Assembly: GCF_002234675.1 (NCBI RefSeq)
Contig: NC_019877.2
Location: 2,077,041-2,141,040 of the forward strand
Direction: 5' to 3'
Source: Oryzias latipes
Taxonomy: Eukaryota; Chordata; Actinopteri; Beloniformes; Adrianichthyidae
Length of the DNA: 64,000 nucleotides
In this document: one piece after another, positions 13,301 through 32,118 of the stretch
Layout: each line of letters starts with the position of its first letter
Numbering within the stretch: the first letter of the stretch is position 1
Program-made: the position numbers and the translations under genes
Notes under the pieces: generated by a model
Database searches by the model: none
Seen by the model: only the letters and a program-made list of their open reading frames with translations
What the model was told of the DNA's origin: nothing

Positions 13301-15657
13301 GTTTTTTCTAACCAGAAGGCGCGGTTTGATCCGAACATCAAACGACAAAATCTGCAGCGCGTGAATTTTCCGGGGAAGTGGGTCGGTGAAGTTTTCCGTC
13401 TGCTGCTGCGAGCGTCTCTGTGACATTTCACGGCGGATTCGTGTCATGCACACGGAGAAATAGTCCGGACCGTAGACGTTACCGAGCTAACGGGGCGAAC
13501 CCTCCTGAGCCCTGCGTCTTCAGCTGAAGCTGCGATCGGTCGATAACGGCAACAACAACAAGACTTAACGGGGGAAAAATGTCTGAAAATTCGGTTTTTA
13601 TCAGGCTGGAGCCGGGCGCCGAGGGGACGGGCGTGTTCCCGGTGGTTTTGAAGAAAATCATGGAAATGCCTCCGCCGAACATACTGGAGGGAGATGATGG
13701 TGAGAGCCCGAGCGGACATGTTTACCAAAAAATAAACTATTTAGAAGATAAAAGTAATTTTGAAGAAATGTAATATCTGTTTATGTGTCTAAATATACGA
13801 AAACCAAACTTGGTAATCTTCCGCGGAGCAAATGTTAGGCCCTTTGTTTGGATGGTGCGGACAGATATCTAGACGATTCTAGACACGCCCACTTTAACAC
13901 GTCATCAACATATGGATTTGTACAGGAAAGATGAGAAAAAATAAAGAAGTAAAGCAAAAGTTATCTTTGTTGAACAGAAAAAGAACTGAACTTGTACATT
14001 TATTTTATTTTGGTTTTAAAGTTGCATTCAAAATGTTTTGAAAATATTTCTGACCATAAAGTATATTTTACTATGAATACTGATGGAATATTTGAGTAAA
14101 GCGTGCTAATGCACCAAATCTACATTTTGGGGGTTGTTTGATTGAAAGTGGCTTTTTTAAGCTTTATTTTAGATAATTTAAAGCTTTTGTGATCTTGAGC
14201 TGCGCTTAGGAGTGTAACCTTGAACTTCGGGTTGAGGAGTTTTTTATTTTTACCCCGCCGAAAACATTTTTCTGTAATTGTTTTCTTTGTGTGGACGTTC
14301 TTTCAGACACAGACAAGGAGAAGCTGGGTCTTGGAGAGAACGCAGACCTGAGCGTGGGAGGGAGCGACATGGGCCCGTCGGCCGCGCTGACCCCCGCCAT
14401 CTGGGACAAAACCATTCCCTACGATGGCGAGACCTTTCACCTGGAGTACATGGACCTGGAGGAGTTCCTCATGGAGAACGGCATCCCCACTTCCCCCGGC
14501 GAGGACGCAGAGGAGGCAAACGTGGCCGAGAAAGCCAAGGTCACAGCTTCTCAGTCCAAGGTCGCCAAGCCTGCAAAAGTGTCTCCAGTGAGCCTGATGC
14601 CCGTTCAGGAGCTGGACAAGTGTGACAACGAGGTGGTGATCATCAACAAGACGGACGCCGACGCCACCTGCGATGTCGTAACAGGTGAGTGTCGAAGGGA
14701 GAAATTAGATGTTTAACCGGTCAGATTACTGCGTTACACCAAGAGACTGAAACTGTTTTCTTTTTGCAAACTAAAGAATATTTCAGTTCGCTTAGATTGT
14801 AGAGTTGAAATGAGGTCAAAGTGAACCAGGTGCGCCTGATTTCCTCACTCAGAGGTCACCACCTCGAAGGACAGAGTGACGCCCGATCCCATCGACCCCG
14901 ATGAGATCGAGATAGATGTCAACTACGACCCCGACCCCACAGACCTGGTCCTGTCCAGCGTACCCGGGGGGGAGCTGTTCGACCCGCGCAAGCACCGCTT
15001 CAGCGAGGAGGAGCTGAAGCCGCAGCCCATGATCAAGAAGGCCAAGAAGGTCTTTGTGCCCGAGGAGCAGAAGGTAAGCGAGGGGGGAGGAGCCAGAGCG
15101 GGAGGCAGGGTGGCAGACGTGAAAGCGAGCTTCTGCTTTTGTGGTCGGGAGTTGAGACGTTTCCTGTTCTACTTTTTTGTAGCTGAACTGAGCACAGCGG
15201 GCCGTAAAATGAAAGTGTTTTAATGCTTTATTGATGCAAATGGAATGAAGGCTGCTGTGTCAGAACAGAAGGAGGTTTCATCGTCTCTGCACAGCTCTGC
15301 TTCTTGCCTCTCACAGTGACTCAGCAGTCCTGAGGGCTTTTCTCTGCACAGAGGGAGGCGGCTGGCCGGGCGCCAAGTCTCCGAGCTGAGCTCGGATTTC
15401 CGCTCTTTATTGAACCCCTCCCTCCTGTCTGTTCCCTCCAGGATGAAAAGTACTGGCAAAGGAGGAAGAAGAACAACGTGGCGGCCAAACGCTCGCGGGA
15501 CGCCCGCCGGCTGAAGGAAAACCAAATCACGGTCCGAGCCGCCTTCCTGGAGCGGGAAAACGCGGCGCTGAGGTCGGAGGTCGCAGAGCTGCGGAAGGAG
15601 TGCGGCCGATACAAGAACGTCGTGGGTCACTACGAGGCCAAGTTCGGAACCCTGTAA
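10341..15657 (+). CDS. tef: Thyrotroph embryonic factor, PAR-bZIP transcription factor
   Basis: PAR-domain bZIP activator that binds D-box elements and works downstream of the circadian clock in the nucleus. Exons: 1A 10341-10419, then common exons 14307-14684, 14853-15073 and 15442-15657. Lengths sum to 297 aa (human about 303). Exon 2 encodes [20 protein letters not shown], a hallmark of the TEF/HLF/DBP group. Exon 3 encodes the proline/acid-rich PAR domain ([35 protein letters not shown]). Exon 4 encodes the basic region ([20 protein letters not shown]) and a leucine zipper ending FGTL. An alternative first exon at 13579 joins in the same phase. TEF is distinguished from HLF and DBP by synteny with ZC3H7B, PHF5A and ACO2 and by the N-terminal sequences. 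Confidence 0.96.
11495..11625 (+). repeat. Fish LINE/SINE 3' module with GGATGG-type end
   Basis: The sequence runs CTGGTAACCCGTTCAAGGTG, then GCTGGGACAGGCTCCAGC, then GAAAATGGATGG. This is the widespread teleost repeat tail with the motif order 'cctgt-caggg-tgcacccc ... gggataggctccag ... aaaatggatgg'. The family assignment (LINE 3' end versus tRNA-SINE) is not settled. Confidence 0.6.
12131..12520 (+). repeat. Dispersed repeat family, copy 1
   Basis: Starts TTAAAGTCCCACTCCGAT and contains CAGAGCAGCAGGAGTTCA, AGTTGTGGGTGGGATTG and a CCCATCATCCCTTTGTTTAC block. The same blocks recur in order at 18785, at 27736 and, inverted, at 23820. No ORF and no clear terminal repeat is visible. It is probably a non-autonomous transposon or SINE typical of this fish lineage. 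Confidence 0.6.
13579..13699 (+). CDS. tef: TEF alternative first coding exon (1B)
   Basis: This exon encodes [16 protein letters not shown] and [15 protein letters not shown], matching the N-terminus of the longer vertebrate TEF isoform (FPLVLKKLMENPP in human). It ends GATGATG before GTGAGA, the same phase-1 donor as exon 1A, so splicing to 14307 gives a 311-aa protein. The upstream 350 bp is GC- and CpG-rich and lacks an obvious TATA box, so exon 1B probably has its own promoter. The two N-termini would differ in transactivation sequence but share the PAR and bZIP domains. Confidence 0.9.
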
Positions 15658-17000
15658 GAGAGCAGGACGATGCCCCACAGCGGCCGAGATACTAAGTCAG
15701 GGGGCGGAGTTAGAGGAGGCGGAGTCTCTGTTTGGACACTGGGGTGCGTTGGAGAACGCATTTCTCCTCGCCTCCTTCTTATTGACAAACTGATCTAGTA
15801 TTGAATCAAAGAGGAAACGCAGAACTAAGTCAAGTGGGATTCACGCCAAAAATAACAAATTGAACAGATTTTAAAAAAGATGTTTAAAGGGATGCATTAG
15901 AGTGCTGCGCTAAGATGAAGCTCCGCCTCTTCCTGTCATTCATCCTTGTTCTCTTCTCTTTCAAGTGCGGTGCCAGACGACGAGTAGGCAGCGCTCGATT
16001 CGTTCATTTATTCTGGTCGATGAATAAATAAGCCACTGGCGTGTTCACGGGAACGCTAAAGTCGGTGAGAAGACGGCGAGGAGGAAGAGAAGAGGGCGTT
16101 ACCATGGAGACGCAGTGGCTTATTGGGATATCACCTTTCTTTTGTGTGTTATTGCTGAGAGGAATGTGAGGATGTGTAGTTGTACGCGTGGGGCAGACGG
16201 TGTGATGCTTTTATTTTGAAACTGCTTTGAGGATTGTGACTTTTTATTCTCCAGTTTTAGTTTCTGATTTTCCACATATCGGATTGTACGACAAATTTTG
16301 CCTTTTCCCGCCTCCTGTGACTTTAGACTGTGACATTTCCAATAAGCTTCTTCAGGGGACTTAAGCGCCGCGGCGGTCAAAGCTGTGGACGACCAGAGCG
16401 CCGCTTCGGCCCGCAGGAACTCCACCTTCACCCGTCCGTCTATAGGTAGTCGTAGGGTCAGACGCGCGGGCTGTAAATACTTTTTTCTGTTTGTAGTCTG
16501 AATCCATTCTTTGAGACGTGTGGATAATCAAACGCCAGAGCTTCTGCTCGACCTCCTGCCTCCATCATCCTGGTGCCTCAGTTTCTCTGGGTTTTATTTT
16601 TTATTTTTTAATGTACAAAAGAATGGGGGGGGGGGGTCTTCTACTTGAAGTGTCTTTTACGTCTGAAGCCGTTTCAACGCCGACTCAGCAGTTTAGACCG
16701 GAGCAGCTGAGGACGGCGATGGCTGAAGGGAAAGAAAGCTGCGTTTTCTGAGGCTGTGCTTCCATCCGTGTCTCCACTCTGTTTTACACTTTACTCTGTC
16801 CAAAGCAAAGATCGATGCTTTCACAGCAAACTTCGTTCGTCTTTTCTTTGAGGCGTTTCCAACAATAAGCTAACTTTTCATAACTAGTTCTGCTTCTCTG
16901 GAACAGGTCAGTTTTGTTCTCTTCCTAGTTTTTGTACAGAAACATTTTGTTTTCTGGGTCTGAGTGTACATAAATGTGTAATAAAAACTTCTGAATAAAA
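15658..17000 (+). other. tef: TEF 3' UTR
   Basis: Sequence from the TAA stop to paired AATAAA signals at 16980-16985 and 16994-16999. No ORF is supported. The pair of signals just before a T-rich/GT-rich stretch makes a good polyadenylation site. The remaining 750 bp to PHF5A (17001-17758) is AT-rich and holds nothing I recognise apart from the PHF5A 3' UTR. Confidence 0.6.
16980..16999 (+). terminator. tef: TEF poly(A) signals (two AATAAA)
   Basis: Two AATAAA hexamers 14 bp apart follow the TEF stop codon by about 1.3 kb. The transcript reads toward PHF5A, which is convergent. Confidence 0.6.
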
Positions 17001-17758
17001 TGCTGATATTCAAAGGTTTTATGTTTTGGCCCTCAGTTTTTCTGCATAAATTAATCTCTAGACCATTTTATTGTCTGAGGTTTAATACAAACCATAATAC
17101 TCCCACCACTGTTTTAAATTTGTCCCTTTTTATTAAAGCTAAATAAAAAGTTAAAGGTTTTCCATAGTTGAACTTTTAAGTAATCTTTAAGCAGTTCATC
17201 TACAATTACTTTTCTGATTTAAATAAATTCATTTGTATCCTGAAGAACCAGGAATCAGGCTGTCCTGTTTTCAGACGGGAGAAGTCAGAATTATACGTCT
17301 TTAAATACATCATTTCCTCACTTTTGATCAGTAAAATGTAGATTTTGTTGGACTCAAATCCCTAATTTTTTAACTGAACTCTCAAATGTTTAGTTTTTTT
17401 CTTCCCTGTTGTCTCCATTTCAGGTTAATGTGACGAGAAAAGACAAACCAAAACTTCCAGATCTGAAGCTCCTCAGATCTTTAGGAAAATGTCGAAACTT
17501 TTCTTCCATCTAGAAAAGTTTAGGCTGCATTTATACGACCTGGATCTTCCTTGGAACCTAACAGGAACAAGGTTGAATGAGAGAAAAGAGCCTCCATGTA
17601 TAAACGATAAGAAAAAAACGCTTTAAAACTGGATTATTCAGTCAAACGGCCACAGAGACTGGAGTACAAAAGTGAGTTTTATTCACAAACCAAAACAGTT
17701 TTCTTGGAAGTTTGGAAACGAGAAGGAAAGCCTAACAGACGCCGGGGGGGTTTCTTCT

Positions 17759-19754
17759 TCACCTCTTCTTGAAGCCATACTTCTTCCTCTCGTAGAACAG
17801 GTCTGTTTTGGAGCTGCCCAGGTTCACGATTTTCGGACATCCGTCCCGCTGCACAAAAAAAAGATTAAGGGTAAAAACATTGGTTCATTTCAGCGAAGGG
17901 CCGATCCTGGAGCCCAGAGACTCACATCTTTCTCCTGAATGGTGCACTCTTTGCAGTAGTACGCATCAGACACTCCGGGGCCTCCGCAGATCACGCAGCG
18001 CCCCTGATAGGACCCGTAGTTACACTCGTCACAAATGCGCACCAGCGTGCACGGCCTCACGTACGAATCACAGATGACGCACTTCCCATCGCCTGAAAGG
18101 AGCAGATCAGGGACAGTCTGGTTGGTCTCTGCCGTCTTTTAAACATTGTTAAAGTCAGACTTTAAAACAAGTTATTTTTGTAAAAGAAGACGGTCAGACG
18201 CTGCATCTCACTTCCTGAGTTTCTGCTGCTAGTTTCTTTGATGAAATGACAGCAAAGAGCTTTACAGATACATCAAATTAAACTTTTTTTTTTTTAAAAC
18301 TCGAAGCGCTTTAAAATTTAAAACTAAACTCAAGACTTGAAAACAGCTGATCGTTCGTGTTTTTTGATCAAGAACATCTGTGTTGCTCTATATGCAGACA
18401 GGAAGGAGATACAATAGAGAGAAGAGGATAAACAGATAAGAATTGGCCAACACAGTTTGTTTACAATAGTTCAGAACTCTGGGTTGATGTTTTTTTTTTT
18501 TAAAGCAATATTTGACTGACATAATAACTTTGATGCATCTGTATGAAGGACTTTATCAAACTTCTGTTTTTCGAATCTCATCTTATTGACCAGACTTCCA
18601 GACTGGGAATTTAAGACATCTTTAATGTCATATCTATATGTTCCACGGCATCCTTTCCTATTTAGTTTTACAGACTGCTTCATTCTAGATTTTCTATCTA
18701 GAAAAAGTGTACTGATTTTCGAGGCAGGAATTCAAATGCTTCAGTCAGAAAGCAGGCCCAAACCACAATAAACTTCCACCGTGCTTAAAGTCCCACTCTG
18801 ATCCTCTATTGAAATATTTTCATAACGTTTCCAAAAGCTGTGTCGTTTCTCCAAAGCGGCAGGAGTTTATTAGAAATACACCTATGAGTTGTGGGCAGAT
18901 TGGTAGCGTGGAGCATGCCCGTCCCCCCTTCCCATCACCCATCTGTTTGTGTGCACTCACGCTACCTTTACAGCCCCTCACACCTCCAAACCTAACTGTA
19001 TCGGTTTTGTTTCCAACAAACGGAAAAAAAACCTCTGTGGAATTCAATGGACTTTTTCTTCACTCTGCTTTATGTTCCCACTTAAAGTACTAAGTACAAA
19101 TGAGTTTAGACTCCATTCACATTGAAAGCTTCTTGTTTTAAATTCTAGAAATGGAAAAGTTTTGGATTGTAGTATTTTTTCCTAGACTAGAGAGGGCTTT
19201 TATTCTGAAAATAATTCTCACATTAAACATTAAAGGCCCGTGCAGAAAAAAAAAGAAGAACAAATCAGGGATGGCCGCACGCAAAGAATCACTTTATAAT
19301 ATGTTTTTTTTTTTTTTGTTATTTATAAATATTACCTATAAAATGATATCTACATGCACTCTTTCTTTGAACGTTTGATAGCATTAAACAATTAAAAAAA
19401 CTTACATTTTTCGCAAAGTCTCCCGATAGCTGGTGATGAAAACAGATACAGTTAATAAGGTAATTTACACAGTTTGGGATTAATATTTTAAATAATTAAA
19501 TAGAAAAAACTAGGTATTTAGACATGTCGACTCCAAACACAAAACTAGGCTAACACGACCATGCTAACAGTCTCATTGAAACCCCATGCCATACATGCTA
19601 ACAAAGCGCTAAACCTTTGAAAGTAAACCACGAATGTGTCAAATTACCTGCGACGAACTTTAAGGTTTCAGACACTAAACAAATAATTACGTAAAAACTT
19701 ACCAACTCCCGCTTGTTTTCTACAAAAGATCAGATCTGGGTGATGTTTAGCCAT
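17759..19754 (-). CDS. phf5a: PHD finger-like domain-containing protein 5A, SF3b subunit
   Basis: Small zinc protein of the SF3b complex of the U2 snRNP. It contacts SF3B1 and the branch-point adenosine pocket in the nucleus. Four coding exons on the minus strand: 19754-19703, 19429-19406, 18092-17926 and 17848-17759. They total 333 nt, giving exactly 110 aa, the invariant family length. Start [20 protein letters not shown] zinc knuckles ([25 protein letters not shown]) and end [12 protein letters not shown] are all present and intact. Exon 2 is only 24 nt. It is divergent from ACO2 (about 1 kb between start codons) and convergent with TEF. Nothing unusual in the protein. Confidence 0.98.
18785..19095 (+). 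repeat. Dispersed repeat family, copy 2 (in a PHF5A intron)
   Basis: Begins TTAAAGTCCCACTCTGAT and then AGCGGCAGGAGTTTATTAG, GAGTTGTGGGCAGATTGG and CCCATCACCCATCTGTTTG. The motif order is as at 12131-12520. It lies inside the PHF5A intron between coding exons 2 and 3 (19406 and 18092), antisense to the gene. Confidence 0.6.
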
Positions 19755-20676
19755 GTTAGCTAACGACAACCCAACGCTCCGCTGACTCTTCTTCTTGCGT
19801 GTCGGTGGAAGCTAAAAGCAGCTAAATGGCCAATACTGACACCTACTGGACAGAAGCATGTACTATTTTATTTTTTAAATTACAAAATAAAACATAAACA
19901 CGAGTTATAATATTTAAGATAATGAAAGTAATTAATTTAAGTTTTGAAAATGTAAAAATAAAAAATGTTACCAACATATTTATTTACATTTTTTTTATAA
20001 ATACTAGATTTAAATAAATACCCTTTTTGCTTTTAAAATAGGCTACATTTCCAATTTTTAAAACCTTTTTATGAAATTTTCTGTTTTAAATTCATTTTTT
20101 AAAATGTTTTCTGAAAACCAGAACAATATATAAAATTATGAGAGAGTTACTTTATAAATAAACATGTCAGCTTGAGGAGGAAATTACCTGTTTGAGAACT
20201 TTAATTGCAGTTCATCAAATTAAAATTTTCTTGAGTAAAAATGTACTTTGGTGTGCAATGCATACCCTTGCTGAAGAAATAAAATTTTTTCTAACTATTG
20301 CGCAACTTTTTTGATGAACAGAAAATCTAGCTTATTTAACTTTGTTCATTAATTTATAAAAATGTTACATTTCCATCATATTTCTATATTTATTTTGTTT
20401 AATCAAGCACATATGAATGATTAACAACCATTTTACAAACCTAAACTTTTAGTCCATTGAATTGAAAACATGATGCAAATATCCTGTATGTATGGAAAAT
20501 TTAATTCAAGCAATGCGTTATTTCTTTTAGATCTGCTGATGTGACGACCAATATTTTTCTTATGAGTCTGATGACACATTTTGTCACATATTGACACAAT
20601 TTCTTTAATATTTTATTCCATGTAAACATGTACATTTTAGAAAGGAAATAAAATTCAGCTGTATTTCCAGGCTTTT

Positions 20677-20690
20677 CCACCAGAGGGCAG
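20677..20690 (+). promoter_or_regulatory. Consensus CTCF-type motif
   Basis: CCACCAGAGGGCAG matches CCASYAGRKGGCRS at all 14 positions. It sits 112 bp upstream of the ACO2 start codon, between ACO2 and the divergent PHF5A promoter. A motif match alone does not prove occupancy. Confidence 0.5.
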
Positions 20691-20749
20691 CAGTAAATAC
20701 GACACTGGACGAAAAACCAAAGAAGAAGAAAGAAGCTTTTATACATCAG

Positions 20750-20757
20750 TGACGTCA
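20750..20757 (+). promoter_or_regulatory. CRE palindrome TGACGTCA upstream of ACO2
   Basis: A perfect CREB/ATF octamer, 32 bp before the ACO2 start codon. Since the 5' UTR must include the IRE at 20769, the CRE lies in the core promoter or the very start of the transcript. Confidence 0.5.
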
Positions 20758-20768
20758 CGGCGATCTCA

Positions 20769-20788
20769 CATCTTTGTCAGTGAACAAA

Positions 20789-20791
<3 letters not shown>
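20769..20791 (+). promoter_or_regulatory. aco2: Iron-responsive element over the ACO2 start codon
   Basis: Canonical IRE: lower stem CAT (20769-20771) pairs with ATG (20789-20791), bulged C at 20772, five-pair upper stem TTTGT (20773-20777) with ACAAA (20784-20788), and loop CAGTGA (20778-20783). This fits the CAGUGN loop with a C bulge five pairs below it. Mammalian ACO2 mRNA carries such an element at the same place, where IRP1/IRP2 binding represses translation when iron is low. Here the start codon itself forms the 3' side of the lower stem. Confidence 0.9.
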
Positions 20792-28954
<8,163 letters not shown>

Positions 28955-30780
28955 GGAAGACCTCTTTCAGTTTTAGGAAGGTGGCTCAGAATGTAAATGA
29001 GGGTTTCATTAGGTTGAAGCTTTGATTGACGTAGGAACAAATTAGGAATATTTCTGAGCTTCAAGCTAACGTTGATGATGCGACAACGCTGCCTGTTCTT
29101 CGGTTCGATTTTCATTCATCTGCTGTTTTTTAATGTGATCTGGGCGGTCGGTTCTACGCTCTGCTCCAAAAACACAAAGGAGGCGCACAGACCACAGAAT
29201 AGAAGCACTCCTTCCTGTAGCTGCACACGCTTCATTCTGACACCTTCAGTCATCTGGTTGCATCTGTGGATCTTCTGATTTAAACAGACTCTAACCTGGA
29301 GCCCCCTAGTGGCTGCAGGGAGGTACTGCGGGTAGCAGAACCAAAATCCTCTTCTAAAAGCAACAATCAGCTTATATCTGTCAGTAATCATTATTATTAA
29401 ATATTCTATCAAATGACTTGATTGTTTAACATAATTATTTACTGAAATAGATTATAAATGATCTGTATTTCTGGCAGAGAGCATTAATGGATATTTTTGC
29501 ATTTATATCCTGCGTTAAAGGTTATTTTCTTCCCATCTTTTCACTCTCTTATTAACAAATGGACCCATATTTTTGTTTTTATTCATTTTTTTTCCTGCTT
29601 TCAATCGTTCCTTACAAGATCAAGCACTTCCATGCTTTATTTATTCTTCTGCAGTCCAGTCTGAATCGTTTTTCTGCTCATTTGGTTCACGTTTATCGTC
29701 AAACCCCTTTTTTGTGGGGTCAAACGCCATTTTTGAAAGACACGATGCTGTTTGTTTGAAAGGAGAGGATGAAAGCGGATTATAGTAGAGGAAAAGCAGT
29801 TTTTCTTTGTTAAAGAACTAAAGTTTCTTTTTCCTAATGGTTGCCATCATAATGCACCAGATGAAGGCTGCAGCCGTCAGTCGTGTCGTGTCAAGTGTCT
29901 GTGTGCATTTGGATGTTTTTCTCCCACATCATCGTCTCTGTGTTACAGAAGTACAGACGGGTTGTAAAATAAAAATCACTGATCTCATCTGGTTGCATTT
30001 TGTTGTTGCTTTTTCAAAAATAACTATTAAAATGCAAACTTTAAGTGGCTCCAGTGAACAAACTCTACAGATCATTTGTTTTAGTTATTCCATTTTTAAG
30101 TTGTGACGATTTCTTGAAATGTTTCCTGGTGTCGCGTGAAAATAATGTTGAGTAGTGATAAAAATGAGGTTAATTTCATATATGCATAAAGAATAACTCA
30201 AAACATACATAAAAGGACACAAAAGTTCAAATGTTTTATGAGAACTATCAAAATATGACAATTTTTAAACTTTGATAGATTAAGAACAAGTCAACATGTT
30301 TGTCATGTTGGAGAAAATGTATTTATTTAAATTTAATTATTTTTTATTCTTAGTTAATAAAAAGGAACAAGTGTTTGTCTTTGATTTTTCTTTGGATCTT
30401 TGGAAACATAATTATAGTTTGGCATAAAAAAAAACCTGGTCATGGCGATTTAAATGAGAATAATGGTCACAAATATTCCTTTAAATTAGAAAATATTTCA
30501 ATAATAAAACTAAAAACTTTTAATTACAGTCAGTTTAAGTTTTGACCAACTTCATGAAACAAATGTCACATTTATTTCACACTTTAAACTGAAAGAAACT
30601 AATGTTCTGGACGTAAACCGGCGTCTTTCAGCAGAATAACTTCTGATCATCTCTGGATCAACATTATTCTGATCAAAACATCAGATTGTTGTTTATTTCT
30701 GCGATCATCTGTTGTTTATGCGGTAAACAAACATGTTGGATTCAGTAGCGGAAGCTTTTCTCAGAACAAAGCCTGTCGGG
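28955..30780 (+). other. ACO2 3' UTR and AT-rich intergenic DNA
   Basis: No coding exon is recognised. An AATAAA at 29968-29973 could end ACO2 about 1 kb past the stop codon; this is a guess. The remainder to 30780 is AT-rich and POLR3H, expected here in human, is not seen. Confidence 0.35.
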
Positions 30781-31070
30781 TTGTTGGTGTGACCCCCCCA
30801 CCCCGCCCCGCCCCGCCTGAGCGCCGCCGCATCCACGCCGACACCCCCGGCTCCGTCCAGAGAGGGCGGCGGCGGATCTGCGCTTTCTGTGACCGTGAGT
30901 CGGTGACCCGTTCCTTCCTCCGCGCGGTTCGGTCCCTGCAGGTGTACGGAGCCCGCCAGCCCCCCCACCAGAACCCCAGCGGCGCCTCGCGGCTCTTCTC
31001 AGACCGAACCCCCTTCCCTGACCCGCCCGGATTCGCGGAGCTTTGACCCTCTGAAAGGTACCGGAGCCTC
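30780..31070 (+). promoter_or_regulatory. CpG-rich segment, candidate CSDC2 promoter and 5' UTR exon
   Basis: Sudden GC- and CpG-rich stretch with many CGCC/GCGG words, between AT-rich flanks. It lies on the correct side of CSDC2, whose first coding exon is 3.6 kb downstream. A non-coding exon ending CTCTGAAAG before GTACCG near 31058 is possible. No protein match is seen. Confidence 0.35.
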
Positions 31071-32118
31071 CTCTCCGCCTTGCATCACTCTGTGGAATGT
31101 TCTGGAAAGACCCGCCTGTAGAGCCGGGGGTCCGAACCGAGTCTTTTTGCGGACTATTTTCTCTCGCGGATCTAGTTTTGGGTCGAAATCGTCTCCTGAA
31201 AAACGTCTGATTTAAGAATTAAAGGCCTTCTTGTGCGTAAAGCGCGCGTTCCTCCTCCTGCTGCTGCTGCTGATGCTCCTCGTGGAGGCGTTTTGGCCTT
31301 TTGTCTGCCTCCTCAGACCTCCTTCCTCCTCCTCCTCTTCCTCTTCCATTCGGCCACAAAATCACCCTAAGAGTTCAGTTTGTCGGTGTTTGTTGGTGCC
31401 TCCTGCATGATCTCTGCTGTCAGTCCATCATCAGGGATGTCCATCCTCAGCATCAGGACCACTGTCTCCAAACACAAGCCGCTCTGCCATGAACTCGGTC
31501 TTTTTTCTCTTATTTATATCAGCAAACATTACTTTAAAATCCAACATATCTGAGGGAATTAGCAGAAAATATTAGGCGAATACTTAAGATAAATTAGTTC
31601 AACCGAAAAAAGCTCAAATTAGCTCAAATATCCGCAAAAGTGACGGAAAGTTCTAATATATTAAACATTTAGCAAAGTTACAACAAAATAAATATATAGT
31701 TAGATTAAAAAAGGATAGAAACCGTAGTTTATTAAGAGCACCAATAATCTTACTTCTCCCATGGGACTAAAAGAAAACCTCGTTTAAAGCACCAGCATTA
31801 TTTTTGTGTCAGCACGTACGTACGCGATGACGTCATTTCAACACTTCCGGTGACTTTCAAAATTAGAGGGATCCTTTGAAAATGTATTATAAATATCCGA
31901 AAAATGAAAAAAAAATTGAAGTTGCAGCTGTTTTCCCCTAATAGTTGTAATAGGTTTCCGTAACTAAATTTGTTGCCAATTTAGTTTATTTCCATTGAAG
32001 TTCATTAAAATGCATTTTGATGTAAACCTCACAAAGTAAATAAAATGAAGGAGCAGCATGTTTATGGATGTTTTTGCCTTTTGTTAAACTTCTTGAAAAG
32101 TGTTGGATGAAGTACATC
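31071..32118. other. AT-rich spacer, nothing recognised
   Basis: Contains a short CTG repeat near 31257-31272. From about 31500 it is AT-rich. No supported gene or repeat family. Confidence 0.4.

Larger units (their letters stand above)
10420..13578 (+). other. TEF first intron (between alternative first exons)
   Basis: No exon is recognised. The intron holds a short alternating GC tract near 10675, an E-box CACGTG at about 10940, a fish LINE/SINE tail at about 11495-11625, one copy of a dispersed repeat at 12131-12520, and a GC-rich stretch from about 13250 leading into exon 1B. Confidence 0.6.
19755..20788. promoter_or_regulatory. Divergent PHF5A/ACO2 intergenic promoter region
   Basis: One kilobase separates the two start codons. 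The middle is AT-rich without features. Near PHF5A, TTCTTCTTGCG-type pyrimidine-rich sequence lies within 60 bp of the start codon. Near ACO2 lie a consensus CTCF site (20677-20690), a perfect CRE (20750-20757) and the IRE (20769-20791). No TATA box is obvious. Confidence 0.55.
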
